From Luteimonas sp. MC1750 (GTDB taxonomy: Bacteria > Pseudomonadota > Gammaproteobacteria > Xanthomonadales > Xanthomonadaceae), in NCBI RefSeq assembly GCF_016615955.1, contig NZ_CP067113.1, forward strand, positions 2,356,001 to 2,420,000: a DNA stretch of 64,000 nt. Direction: 5' to 3'. The notes under the pieces are model-generated. The model saw only the letters and a list, made by a program, of their open reading frames with translations. It did no database searches and was not told the DNA's origin. A program made the translations under genes and the position numbers. This document shows positions 19,275 through 26,815 of this stretch, piece after piece (the first letter of the stretch is position 1; every line of letters starts with the position of its first letter).

Positions 19275-19625
19275 TCAGGCCTCGCGCACGGTGGGGGTCC
19301 GCTTGCGCGACGGTCGGGCGGCAGGCAGGCACCGGCTCGCATCGCCGCCACAGCAGTTGCGGGTCAGGAAGCCGATAAGGCCATTCATGGCATCGAAGTC
19401 GGCGCGGTAGATGATGCTCCGCCCGTGCGCCTCGCCGCCGATCAGCCCGGCCGAGGTGAGCTCCTTGAGGTGGAAGGACAGCGTGGCACCGGGCAGCGCC
19501 AGGGCATCGGCGATCTGGCCGGGCGTGGTGCCCTCGAGCCCTGCCTCCACCAGCAGGCGGAAGACGGACAGGCGGGTGGGATGCCCGAGCGCGGCCAGCG
19601 CGGTGCTTGCATTGGTCAGTTCCAT
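19275..19625 (-). CDS. arsR: ArsR-family arsenic-responsive repressor
   Basis: 116 residues; a winged-helix DNA-binding protein that leaves DNA when As(III) binds. The recognition helix region reads 'LPGATLSFHLKELTSAGLI'. It lacks the ELCVCDL metal site of the plasmid-type ArsR; instead Cys91, Cys92 and Cys99 sit near the C-terminus (NCCGGDASRC), resembling the C-terminal thiol site known from Acidithiobacillus ArsR. The C-terminal tail is basic. It is the first gene of arsR-arsB and faces arsH across 17 bases, so it should bind the shared divergent promoter and control both operons. The start at 19625 is preferred over upstream in-frame codons that would overlap arsH. Confidence 0.92.
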   Translation of the reverse strand: MELTNASTALAALGHPTRLSVFRLLVEAGLEGTTPGQIADALALPGATLSFHLKELTSAGLIGGEAHGRSIIYRADFDAMNGLIGFLTRNCCGGDASRCLPAARPSRKRTPTVREA

Positions 19626-19661
19626 CTTTCTAGAATACTGGAATGAAATCCGACGAAGCAA
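19607..19661. promoter_or_regulatory. Interlocked divergent arsR/arsH promoters
   Basis: Rightwards: TTGCAT (19607-19612), an 18-base spacer, TAGAAT (19631-19636), six bases, then the arsH ATG at 19643. Leftwards: TTGCTT (19656-19661 read on the minus strand), an 18-base spacer, TATTCT (19632-19637 on the minus strand), six bases, then the arsR ATG at 19625. The two -10 elements overlap almost fully and each -35 lies in the other gene's coding start. Both mRNAs should be leaderless. A nearby ArsR operator would block both. Confidence 0.7.
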
Positions 19662-20380
19662 CCTGCGGCGCGCAGGGCGACCTCCCCAACCTGGCCTCCG
19701 CGTTGGCCGATGTTCCAACAGCCGGCAAGCTGGGCGTGGATGGCGCAAGCCACCCGCCGCGGATCCTGATCCTCTACGGTTCGCTCCGGCCCCAGTCCTA
19801 CAGCCGCAAGCTCGCGCTCGAAGCCGGGCACCTGCTGCGCCACTTCGGGGCCGACGTCCGGGTCTTCGATCCGCGCGACCTGCCGCTGCTCGACACCGTC
19901 GACGCGGACCACCCCAAGGTGCAGGAGCTGCGCGCGCTGTCGCAATGGTCCGAAGGCCAGGTCTGGGTCAGCCCGGAACGCCACGGCAGCGTCACCGCCG
20001 TGTTCAAGAACCAGATCGACTGGCTGCCGCTGGAAATCGGCAGCCTGCGCCCGACCCAGGGCCGGACCCTGGCGGTCATGCAGGTCTGCGGCGGCTCGCA
20101 GTCGTTCAACGTGGTCAATGCCCTGCGGGTGCTCGGCCGATGGATGCGCATGGTGACCATCCCGAACCAGTCTTCCGTGCCCAAGGCATGGCAGGAGTTC
20201 GACGGCGAGGGCCGGATGAAGCCCTCGCCCTATTACGACCGGGTCGTGGACGTCATGGAGGAGCTGGTCAAGTTCACCCTCCTGGTGCGCGACCGCAGCG
20301 ACTACCTGACCAGCCGCTACAGCGAACGCAAGGGTGACGCCGCCGCCGCGGCCCTGGCCGCATCCTGCGGCGCCACCTGA
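19643..20380 (+). CDS. arsH: ArsH NADPH-dependent FMN reductase (organoarsenical oxidase)
   Basis: 245 residues. ArsH is a flavodoxin-fold enzyme that, in characterised members, oxidises trivalent organoarsenicals and reduces dyes or quinones with NADPH. The FMN-binding signature [10 protein letters not shown] is at about residues 51-60, followed by the '[21 protein letters not shown]' segment conserved in ArsH. The N-terminal 'DLPNLASAL' leader also matches the family and supports the start at 19643, which lies six bases after a -10 element. It forms an operon with arsC 20 bases downstream and is divergent from arsR-arsB. The C-terminus ends in an Ala-rich tail and a single Cys. Confidence 0.92.
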   Translation: MKSDEATCGAQGDLPNLASALADVPTAGKLGVDGASHPPRILILYGSLRPQSYSRKLALEAGHLLRHFGADVRVFDPRDLPLLDTVDADHPKVQELRALSQWSEGQVWVSPERHGSVTAVFKNQIDWLPLEIGSLRPTQGRTLAVMQVCGGSQSFNVVNALRVLGRWMRMVTIPNQSSVPKAWQEFDGEGRMKPSPYYDRVVDVMEELVKFTLLVRDRSDYLTSRYSERKGDAAAAALAASCGAT

Positions 20381-20400
20381 CCACGGACGAGGACCCATCC

Positions 20401-20796
20401 ATGAAGGCGACGATCTACCACAACCCCTCCTGCGGCACTTCGCGCAACACCCTGGCGCTGATCCGCCACGCCGGCATCGAACCGGAGGTCATCGAATACC
20501 TGGTGGCGCCGCCCACGCGCGAACGCCTGGCCGCGCTGATCGCCGCCGCTGGCCTGGACGTGCGTGACGCGCTGCGCCAGAAGGGCACGCCCTACCTCGA
20601 GCTCGGGCTGGAGGATGCATCCCTGTCGGACGAGCACCTGCTCGATGCGATGCTGGCGAACCCGGTCCTGATCAACCGGCCCTTCGTCGAGACGCCGCTG
20701 GGCACCCGCCTGTGCCGGCCCTCGGAGATCGTGCTCGACATCCTGCCGCCGGTCGACCGTCCCTTCGCCAAGGAGGATGGCGAGGTGGTCATATGA
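20401..20796 (+). CDS. arsC: Glutaredoxin-coupled arsenate reductase ArsC
   Basis: 131 residues. It reduces As(V) to As(III), which ArsB then exports. The N-terminus 'IYHNPSCGTSRNTLALI' carries the catalytic Cys12, and downstream Arg residues (RPFVETPLGTRLCRPSE) fit the arsenate-binding triad of the Grx-dependent family typified by R773 ArsC. Its length (about 140 usual) is normal. A ribosome site GGACGAGGA precedes the ATG. It is the last gene of the arsH-arsC unit; a tRNA-Lys on the opposite strand follows. Confidence 0.94.
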   Translation: MKATIYHNPSCGTSRNTLALIRHAGIEPEVIEYLVAPPTRERLAALIAAAGLDVRDALRQKGTPYLELGLEDASLSDEHLLDAMLANPVLINRPFVETPLGTRLCRPSEIVLDILPPVDRPFAKEDGEVVI

Positions 20797-20836
20797 CGAC
20801 GCCGTGGCGAGCGCGATGCACGCCGCGGGACCAGGA

Positions 20837-20912
20837 TGGTGGGCCGTGATGGATTCGAACCATCGACCAGCGGATTAAAAGTCCGATGCTCTACCGACTG
20901 AGCTAACGGCCC
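20837..20912 (-). tRNA. tRNA-Lys (anticodon TTT)
   Basis: Read on the minus strand the 76 bases fold as a standard cloverleaf. A seven-pair acceptor stem is made of GGGCCGT with ACGGCCC. The D arm contains AGCTCAGTCGGTAGAGC, the anticodon loop CTTTTAA carries TTT, and the T arm holds GGTTCGAATCC. The terminal CCA is encoded (20837-20839). Confidence 0.97.
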
Positions 20913-20956
20913 ACGGGACAGCGGATTATGTCACGCCGTCCGGGCAGTCGCAGCGC

Positions 20957-20999
20957 CTGACCCGGGTCAAGGCGTGGTGCAGCGTCGGGTGCCCATACT
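20957..20999 (+). promoter_or_regulatory. FNR/ANR-like box and -10 of the truncated haemoglobin gene
   Basis: CTGACCCGGGTCAA (20957-20970) contains the perfect palindrome TGACCCGGGTCA and resembles the TTGAC-N4-GTCAA form bound by FNR/DNR-type regulators. CATACT (20994-20999) ends seven bases before the ATG at 21007. A start point at or beside that ATG would place the box centre near -42, the usual class II activation position. The regulator itself is not in the window. Confidence 0.5.
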
Positions 21000-21006
21000 C
21001 GGCGCC

Positions 21007-21480
21007 ATGGTTGTGCAAGACCCATCCCCGGCGCTGCCCCACGCCCACCTGCCCGACGAGGCCGGCATCACCCGCCTGGTGCACGCGTTCTATGCCCGCG
21101 CGTGGCACGACTGGCTGCTGGGCCCGGTGTTCGAGGCGGCCATCGACGACTGGGACGCGCATCTGGAGACGCTCGTCCGCTTCTGGTGCTCGGTGCTGCT
21201 GCGCGCCGGCAGCTACCGCGGCAATCCGATGTCCGCGCACCGGCCGCTTGGCCTGGACGACCAGCACTTCGCGCGCTGGCTGGCGCTGTGGGATCGCACC
21301 GCGCGCGACGTGCTCCCGCCCGCGCAGGCCCGGCATGTCTTCGATACCGCCGCGCGCATCGGCCGCTCGCTGCGCGTCGGCCTCGAGATCGATCCGCTGC
21401 GGCGGCTGCGCCGCGCAGACGGTGAGCCGGCCTGCCTGCATCGCCGGGCCGACGCCGATCCGGACCCTCAGCCCACGTAG
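21007..21480 (+). CDS. Group III truncated haemoglobin
   Basis: 157 residues from the ATG at 21007; a start at 20974 is possible but would cover the promoter-like region. The sequence follows group III 2-on-2 globins: '[23 protein letters not shown]' (helix B with Tyr), a Trp-rich helix '[19 protein letters not shown]', '[18 protein letters not shown]' with the proximal His in helix F, then the C-terminal helix. Such proteins bind O2, NO or peroxide; a role in NO or micro-oxic metabolism fits the FNR-like box upstream, but this is inferred. Its 3' end overlaps the convergent queC by 13 bases. Confidence 0.87.
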   Translation: MVVQDPSPALPHAHLPDEAGITRLVHAFYARAWHDWLLGPVFEAAIDDWDAHLETLVRFWCSVLLRAGSYRGNPMSAHRPLGLDDQHFARWLALWDRTARDVLPPAQARHVFDTAARIGRSLRVGLEIDPLRRLRRADGEPACLHRRADADPDPQPT

Positions 21481-22136
21481 CGCGTCGGGTCGGCAACGCC
21501 GGCCCCGCCGAAGCCTTCGGCCCGGAGGGCGCAGGCATCGCAGTGGCCGCAGGCGCGGCCCGATGCATCGGCGCTGTAGCAGGACACGGTCTGCGCGAAG
21601 TCGACGCCCAGGCGCAGGCCCTCACGCACGATGTCGGCCTTGGACATGTGCTGCAGGGGCGCGTGGATGCGGATCCCGGCGCCTTCGACGCCGGTCTGCG
21701 TGGCCAGGTTGGCCAGCCGCTCGAAGGCTTCGATGAACTCCGGGCGGCAGTCCGGGTAGCCGGAATAGTCCACCGCGTTGACGCCGCAGAAGATGTCGGC
21801 CGCGTCCAGCACTTCGGCCCAGCCCAGCGCGATCGACAGCATGATGGTGTTGCGCGCCGGCACGTAGGTCACCGGGACGCCGGCGCTGCCGGGCTCGGGC
21901 ACGTCGATGTCGGCGGTCAGCGCGGAGCCCCCGATCGCGCGCAGGTCCACGCTGACGGTCTTGTGCGCAAGTGCGCCCTGCGCCGAGGCCAGCGTGGCCG
22001 CGGCCTCGAGCTCCGAGGTATGCCGCTGGCCATAGGCCACGCTCAGCGCGTGCACGGCAAAGCCCTGCTCGCGGGCGATCGCGAGGACGACGGCGGAATC
22101 CATGCCGCCGGAGACGAGGACGACTGCGTTCTTCAT
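21468..22136 (-). CDS. queC: 7-cyano-7-deazaguanine synthase QueC
   Basis: 222 residues. QueC converts 7-carboxy-7-deazaguanine to preQ0 with ATP and ammonia in queuosine synthesis. The N-terminal PP-loop SGGMDSAV (about 9-16) and a C-terminal zinc site of four Cys in '[17 protein letters not shown]' are both intact. It follows queE by one base on the same strand, so the two consecutive steps are encoded together. Its end overlaps the convergent haemoglobin gene. Confidence 0.96.
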   Translation of the reverse strand: MKNAVVLVSGGMDSAVVLAIAREQGFAVHALSVAYGQRHTSELEAAATLASAQGALAHKTVSVDLRAIGGSALTADIDVPEPGSAGVPVTYVPARNTIMLSIALGWAEVLDAADIFCGVNAVDYSGYPDCRPEFIEAFERLANLATQTGVEGAGIRIHAPLQHMSKADIVREGLRLGVDFAQTVSCYSADASGRACGHCDACALRAEGFGGAGVADPTRYVG

Positions 22137-22137
22137 G

Positions 22138-22824
22138 TCAGCGCCCGGGCGCGTCGTCCCAGAGCAGCTTGTGCAGCTGCATCTGGAAGCGGACCGGCAG
22201 GCGGTCGGCGACGATCCAGTCGGCCAGTGCCCGCGGGTCGACCTCGGACTTGCTGGGCGAGAACAGCACGTCGCAGCGCTGGTGTATCGCGTGCGCGGCC
22301 ACTACGCCGCGGGCCCAGTCGTAGTCGGCGCGGCTGCAGATCACGAACTTGACCTGGTCGTGCGGCGCCAGCAGGGCGAGGTTGCTCCACAGGTTGCGGG
22401 CCTCCTCGCCGGAACCGGGGGTCTTGATGTCGAGCACGCGCGAGACGCGCGGATCGACGTCGGCGATGTCGAGCGCGCCCGAGGTCTCCAGCGAAACGAT
22501 GTGGCCGGCAACGCACAGGCGCGCCAGCAGGCCGAGGCAGCGCTTCTGCGCCAGCGGCTCGCCGCCGGTCACGCAGACATGGCGCACGCCGTGCCCGGCG
22601 ACCTCGGCCAGGATGGCGTCGACATCGCGCCATTCACCGCCGTGGAAGGCGTACGCGGTATCGCAGTAGCGGCAGCGCAAGGGGCAGCCGGTCAGGCGCA
22701 CGAAGACCGTCGGCCAGCCGGCGTCGCGCGCCTCGCCCTGGAGCGACAGGAAGATCTCGGTAATGCGGAGACGGTCCGGCACCGCGGCAGCGGCCGCGCC
22801 GGAGCCGGCGACAGGGGTATCCAT
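22138..22824 (-). CDS. queE: 7-carboxy-7-deazaguanine synthase QueE
   Basis: 228 residues. It is a radical SAM enzyme that rearranges 6-carboxy-tetrahydropterin to 7-carboxy-7-deazaguanine. The cluster motif CPLRCRYC (CxxxCxxC) directly follows 'VFVRLTG', and '[11 protein letters not shown]' is the usual QueE opening, which supports the ATG at 22824 over a start 117 bases upstream. A TACAAT hexamer ends seven bases before this ATG, suggesting a leaderless mRNA. queC follows with one base between. Confidence 0.94.
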   Translation of the reverse strand: MDTPVAGSGAAAAAVPDRLRITEIFLSLQGEARDAGWPTVFVRLTGCPLRCRYCDTAYAFHGGEWRDVDAILAEVAGHGVRHVCVTGGEPLAQKRCLGLLARLCVAGHIVSLETSGALDIADVDPRVSRVLDIKTPGSGEEARNLWSNLALLAPHDQVKFVICSRADYDWARGVVAAHAIHQRCDVLFSPSKSEVDPRALADWIVADRLPVRFQMQLHKLLWDDAPGR

Positions 22825-22831
22825 GGCGGGA

Positions 22832-22837
22832 ATTGTA
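22832..22837 (-). promoter_or_regulatory. -10-like hexamer of queE, leaderless arrangement
   Basis: TACAAT on the minus strand, five of six matches to the consensus, stands out in very GC-rich surroundings and ends seven bases before the queE ATG at 22824. No clear -35 or ribosome site is present. Confidence 0.5.
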
Positions 22838-22882
22838 CCGTGCGGCCGCGTGCCGGCCGGCGCGCGGAGGCCCCCGCGGGGG

Positions 22883-23689
22883 TCAGCGCAGGCTGTTGAG
22901 CTGGATCGAGCGCAGGCGGTCGTCCGCGGTGCGCGCCGCATCGGTGCCGGGGTACTGCTCGGTCACGCGCACCAGGGTGGCTTCGGCCGCCACCAGGTCG
23001 CGCTGCCCGTACTGCGAGAGCCCGACCTTGAGCAGGGCGCCCGGTGCCTTGTCGTGCGTCGGCCAGCGCTCGAGCAGCGCGCGGAACCGCGCCTGGGCAT
23101 TGCCGTAGTCCTGCGTCACGTAATAACTCTCGCCCAGCCAGTAGGTGGCGTTGGGCGCATACGACCCGGTCGGATACAGGCTCAGGAACTCGCTGAACAG
23201 GGTCGCGGACTTGGCGTAGTCGCCGGCTCGCAGGGCGGCGAAGGCGGTCTCGTATGCGCCGCGCTCGTCGGCGGCGTTAGCCAGCAGGCCGGCATCGCCG
23301 AACACCGCGGGCGCGCGCTCGGTCGCGGCGGCCGGGGCCTTTGCAACGGGAGCGGGAGCAGGCGCCGCCCCGACCGGGGCCGCGACGGGCGCGCCGCCCT
23401 CGAGCCGGTTCAGGCGGTCGTCAACGTCGAGATACTGGTTGCGGACGCTGGTTTCCAGCGCCTGGTTCTGCTGCTGCAGCTCCTCCACCTGGCCGCGCAG
23501 CGCGCGGACTTCCTCGCGCAGGGCGGTCAGCTGGTTGAGCAGGTCGATATTGCCCTGGTTGTTCGCGGCCTGCGATTCGAGCGAGGCGACGCGCTCGGCG
23601 AGGCTCGCGCGCTGCGCGGCTGCCGGCGGCGCGGCCAGCGTCACCGCGGCTGCGAGGACGATGCTGGTCAGGAAATGGCTGCGGATCAT
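22883..23689 (-). CDS. cpoB: Cell division coordinator CpoB (YbgF)
   Basis: 268 residues. A Sec signal peptide (MIRSHFLTSIVLAAAVTLAAPPAAAQ) is followed by a trimerising coiled coil (about residues 28-95; heptad-like 'LTALREEVRALRGQVEELQQQNQAL'), an Ala/Pro linker and three TPRs (about 150-265). CpoB acts in the periplasm, where it couples PBP1B with the Tol machinery during constriction; mrcB is also in this window. The ATG at 23689 is the start before the signal peptide; longer in-frame reading to the right crosses the pal-cpoB hairpin and is rejected. pal lies upstream, separated by a strong stem-loop. Confidence 0.93.
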   Translation of the reverse strand: MIRSHFLTSIVLAAAVTLAAPPAAAQRASLAERVASLESQAANNQGNIDLLNQLTALREEVRALRGQVEELQQQNQALETSVRNQYLDVDDRLNRLEGGAPVAAPVGAAPAPAPVAKAPAAATERAPAVFGDAGLLANAADERGAYETAFAALRAGDYAKSATLFSEFLSLYPTGSYAPNATYWLGESYYVTQDYGNAQARFRALLERWPTHDKAPGALLKVGLSQYGQRDLVAAEATLVRVTEQYPGTDAARTADDRLRSIQLNSLR

Positions 23690-23724
23690 GGGCCTGTCAC
23701 CGTTGTTCGGACTCTTCAAAGACA

Positions 23725-23759
23725 ATCGGCAGCTGGCGGGGTTCCCGCCAGCTGCCGAT
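23725..23759 (-). terminator. Strong stem-loop between pal and cpoB
   Basis: A 16-pair perfect stem (23725-23740 with 23744-23759) closes a three-base loop. On the minus strand it is followed by TGTCTTTG. It lies 24 bases after the pal stop and 35 bases before the cpoB start, so it can end tol-pal transcription, or act as an attenuator or 3' stabiliser. Confidence 0.7.
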
Positions 23760-23783
23760 GCATCGCTTCCACGTACCGCCGGT

Positions 23784-24296
23784 TCAGCGGGCGGTGTAGG
23801 TGATCTCGACGCGGCGGTTCTTGGCCCAGCAGTCTTCGTTCGAAGCGCTGCACGCGCCACGCTCTTCGCCGTAGCTGGTCACGGTCTGCTGGCCGGCCGA
23901 ACCACCGTTCGCCTGCAGGGCCGACGACACCGCGTTGCCGCGGCGCTCGCCGAGGCCGAGGTTGTAGTCACGGCTGCCGCGCTCGTCGGCGTGGCCTTCC
24001 AGGGTGATGCGCGCCGACGGACGGTCACGCAGGTACTTGGCGTGGCAGGCCATCGCGGCCTGGAACTCCGGACGCAGGGACTCCTGGTCGAAATCGAAGT
24101 ACACGGTGCGCTGGCGCAGGCAGGCGTCGGTGTCCAGGTCCTCCGGGCCATAGGCGCCGGCGGCGGTGGACGGCTGGGTGGTCACGGGCGTGGACGGACC
24201 GGTGTCGACCGGGGCCTCTTCCTTCACTTTCTTGGAGCAGGCAACGGCGGCCGTGCAGAGCAGGGCCGTGAGCAGTACGCGGGTTGGGGTCTTCAT
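23784..24296 (-). CDS. pal: Peptidoglycan-associated lipoprotein Pal
   Basis: 170 residues. The signal and lipobox (LLCTAAVACSKK, Cys20) anchor it in the outer membrane. A flexible Thr/Pro/Ser linker leads to an OmpA-like domain (about 60-170) with 'VYFDFDQESLRPEFQ' and 'ITLEGHADERGSRDYNLGLGERRGNAV', which bind meso-diaminopimelate of peptidoglycan. Pal works with TolB and TolQRA in outer-membrane constriction. The Cys pair in the C-terminal 'GACSASNEDCWAKNRRVEI' is common in xanthomonad Pal. It follows tolB by 64 bases. Confidence 0.95.
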   Translation of the reverse strand: MKTPTRVLLTALLCTAAVACSKKVKEEAPVDTGPSTPVTTQPSTAAGAYGPEDLDTDACLRQRTVYFDFDQESLRPEFQAAMACHAKYLRDRPSARITLEGHADERGSRDYNLGLGERRGNAVSSALQANGGSAGQQTVTSYGEERGACSASNEDCWAKNRRVEITYTAR

Positions 24297-24360
24297 CTCT
24301 CGTCGATCCTTCTGCAGATGGTCAGTGCTTCACATTGCTGTATCGGCCGTGTACGCGGCG

Positions 24361-25701
24361 TCACCGCTCGCGGTACGGTCCCCACGCCGGCTCGCGGACG
24401 TTACCGTCGGCAAGCACCAGCCGCTGGCGCACGCGTCCATCGGCGGATACGGCATACAGGACTCCCCTGCTGCCTTCCCGCCCCGCATACAGCACCATGC
24501 TGCCGTTCGGGGCGAAGCTCGGCGATTCGTCGAGCGACCCGGGCGACAGCGTGGACCAGCGGGGCGTCCCGAGGCTGCGGTCCAGCAGTGCGATACGGTA
24601 TACGTTTCCTGAACCCTGCGCCACGGCGATCTTCTTGTCGTCGAAGGACACCGTGGGGCTGGCGTTGTAGTTGCCCTGGAACGTCACCCGCGTGGCGCTG
24701 CCGCCGCCCGCCGGAACCTGGTAGACCTGGGGCCGGCCGCCGCGGTCGGAGGTGAAGTACACGCTGCGGCCATCGGCGCTCCACACCGGTTCGGTGTCGA
24801 TGCCGATCTGGTTGGTCAGCTGGGTCAGCGCCTTGCTGCCGAGATCCATCACGTAGATCTCGGGATTGCCGCTGCGCGACAGAGTGAGCGCCAGCCGGTT
24901 GCCGTCCGGCGAGAAGGCCGGCGAGCTGTTGATCCCGCGGAAGCTGGCCACGCGCTCGCGCGCGCCGGTGCCGAGGTTCTGGATATAGATGGCCGAATTG
25001 TTGTTGTGCTCGAAGGAGACATAGGCCAGGCGGCGGCCGTCGGGGCTCCAGCTGGGCGACATCAGCGGTTCGGACGAGCGCACCACCACCTGCGGGTTGT
25101 GCCCGTCGGCGTCGGCGACCATCAGCGCGTAGCGCGTGGCATCCCCGGTGCCGGTCGAGGTCACGTAGGCGATGCGGGTCCAGAACGCGCCGCGCACGCC
25201 GAGGATCTTCTCGTAGATGGCGTCGGCGATCTGGTGGCCGACGTCGCGCATGGCATTGGCGCGGCCGGTCATGGCGATGCCGATCAGGCGCTCCTGCTTG
25301 GCCACGTCGAACAGCTCGTACTCGACGCGGTAGGCGCCGCCGCCGGCGTCGACCACGCGGCCGACGACCAGGAAGTCCTGCCTCAGCGTGCGCCAGGTGG
25401 CGTAGTTGACCTCGCCGCCGCGGGTCGGCCGCTCGATCATGTCCTGCTCGGGCAGGCCGCGGAACTGGCCGGAGCGCGACAGGTCCTCGCGCACCACGCG
25501 CGCGACGTCGGTGTCGGGTGCGGCGCCACTGCCCTGGTAGGGCATGGGCACCACCGCGATCGGCAGCGCCTGGGCGTTGCCGCCGACGATGTCGATCTCG
25601 AGGCCGCCCTGCTGCGCGCTGGCGGCGAACGGCAGGAGGAGTGCAAGGCAGGCGATCAGCCACGCGCGCGTGGTGGCCAGCCGGCGTTGGATTCGGGTCA
25701 T
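24361..25701 (-). CDS. tolB: Tol-Pal system protein TolB
   Basis: 446 residues. A Sec signal peptide (AWLIACLALLLPFAASAQ, cleavage near residue 29) is followed by an N-terminal alpha/beta domain (to about 170) and a six-bladed beta-propeller with repeated 'SWSPDGRRLAYVS', 'AFSPDGNRLALTLS', 'VWSADGRSVYFTSD' and 'SFAPNGSMVLYAG' blades. TolB shuttles between Pal and TolA in the periplasm. A GGAG precedes the ATG at 25701. The gene is separated from tolA by 166 bases that hold a perfect REPIN. Confidence 0.96.
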   Translation of the reverse strand: MTRIQRRLATTRAWLIACLALLLPFAASAQQGGLEIDIVGGNAQALPIAVVPMPYQGSGAAPDTDVARVVREDLSRSGQFRGLPEQDMIERPTRGGEVNYATWRTLRQDFLVVGRVVDAGGGAYRVEYELFDVAKQERLIGIAMTGRANAMRDVGHQIADAIYEKILGVRGAFWTRIAYVTSTGTGDATRYALMVADADGHNPQVVVRSSEPLMSPSWSPDGRRLAYVSFEHNNNSAIYIQNLGTGARERVASFRGINSSPAFSPDGNRLALTLSRSGNPEIYVMDLGSKALTQLTNQIGIDTEPVWSADGRSVYFTSDRGGRPQVYQVPAGGGSATRVTFQGNYNASPTVSFDDKKIAVAQGSGNVYRIALLDRSLGTPRWSTLSPGSLDESPSFAPNGSMVLYAGREGSRGVLYAVSADGRVRQRLVLADGNVREPAWGPYRER

Positions 25702-25777
25702 ACCGGGCTCCGGGGGGTGAACGTGCGAAAGGCTGACAGGATGGCCGTGAAGGCGCTCACAAGGATGAACGGTGCCC

Positions 25778-25863
25778 CCTGTAGGAGCGGCTACAGCCGC
25801 GATCGCACCTGTCCGGACAATCGGACCTGGCGGGGCGATCGCGGCTGTAGCCGCTCCTACAGG
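25778..25863. repeat. REPIN in the tolA-tolB gap
   Basis: Two perfect 28-base inverted arms (25778-25805 and 25836-25863), each containing GTAGGAGCGGCTACAGCCGC, enclose a 30-base loop. The right arm ends four bases before the tolA stop codon. This is the most regular member of the family in the window. Confidence 0.9.
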
Positions 25864-25867
25864 TGGC

Positions 25868-26815
25868 TTACCGATCCTGGGCCTCGAAATTGAGGTTGAG
25901 GGTGCGGTTGAAGACGCTTTCGAAGCCGTTGTAGGGCAGCGGCTGCGCCTTCAGCACGGCGGCCTCCACCGAGCGCCGGCCCAGTTCGTCGAAGGGACAC
26001 GAGGGTGCGACCTCGGCGCGGACCACGGTGCCGCCGCGCACCTGGGTGATGATGATCCGGCAGCGCTGGCCGAGCGGCACGTTCTCCGGGCGGGTCCAGT
26101 TCTGCAGGATCGCCTCCTGGATCGCCGCCGCGTAGCGCGCCGACAGGCCCGGATCCACGCCTTCGTTGCCCGGCGGCGGGGTGCCTGCGGCGGGCGCCTG
26201 TTCGGAGGCCTGTTCCGCCCGGCTCTGGGCGATCCGCTCCAGTCGCCGCTCGGCTTCGCGCTGCTCGCGCTGGACCTGCTCCTGCTGGCGGCGGATCTCG
26301 GCCAGCTTCTGCTGGGCCAGTCGGCGCTTCTGCTCGGCTTCTTCCTGGCGCTGGCGCTCGGTGAGGTCGATCTGCTCCTGCCGGCGCTTCTCTTCCTGCT
26401 CGCGCTCCGCCCGCTCGCGGGAGATGGCGTCGCGGCGCACCTCCTCCTGGTCGACGGGCGACGGTTCGGGCACCTGGACCTGGGGCGTGGGCTGCGGCGC
26501 CACCGGCGCGTCCTCGGGCAGCGGCACCGGGATCGGCTGCGGCTCGGGGGCCGCGTCCTCGACCACGGGCTCGGGCTCCGGTTCGGGCTCGGGGTCCGGC
26601 GGCACGGGTTCGGGCCGCCTCTGCAGCGTGCGCTGCATCGCCGGCGACAGGTCGCTGGCATCGATCAGTTCGGCGCTGACCGGCGAACCAGCGGCCGACG
26701 GCGGCGCGGCGGTGCGCGTCCACCACAGTCCGGCGAACATGAGTGCGAACAGCGCCACGTGCAGCAGCAGGGCCAGCACCACCGCGCGCGTGGTATCGGC
26801 GCGTTGCTCTCGCAT
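25868..26815 (-). CDS. tolA: Tol-Pal system protein TolA
   Basis: 315 residues, shorter than the 421 of E. coli. One membrane helix near the N-terminus (about residues 12-32, VVLALLLHVALFALMFAGLWW) is followed by a Pro/Glu-rich stretch (about 60-105), a long Glu/Gln/Arg/Lys coiled coil (about 105-215) and the C-terminal TolB/Pal-contact domain with 'RYAAAIQEAILQNWTRP'. It spans the periplasm and transmits TolQR force. It overlaps tolR by one base. Confidence 0.93.
   Translation of the reverse strand: MREQRADTTRAVVLALLLHVALFALMFAGLWWTRTAAPPSAAGSPVSAELIDASDLSPAMQRTLQRRPEPVPPDPEPEPEPEPVVEDAAPEPQPIPVPLPEDAPVAPQPTPQVQVPEPSPVDQEEVRRDAISRERAEREQEEKRRQEQIDLTERQRQEEAEQKRRLAQQKLAEIRRQQEQVQREQREAERRLERIAQSRAEQASEQAPAAGTPPPGNEGVDPGLSARYAAAIQEAILQNWTRPENVPLGQRCRIIITQVRGGTVVRAEVAPSCPFDELGRRSVEAAVLKAQPLPYNGFESVFNRTLNLNFEAQDR

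Noticed and set aside
26400..26620. Repetitive Glu/Gln/Arg and Pro/Glu codons as a DNA repeat
   Set aside because: This is the normal low-complexity coiled coil and linker of TolA.
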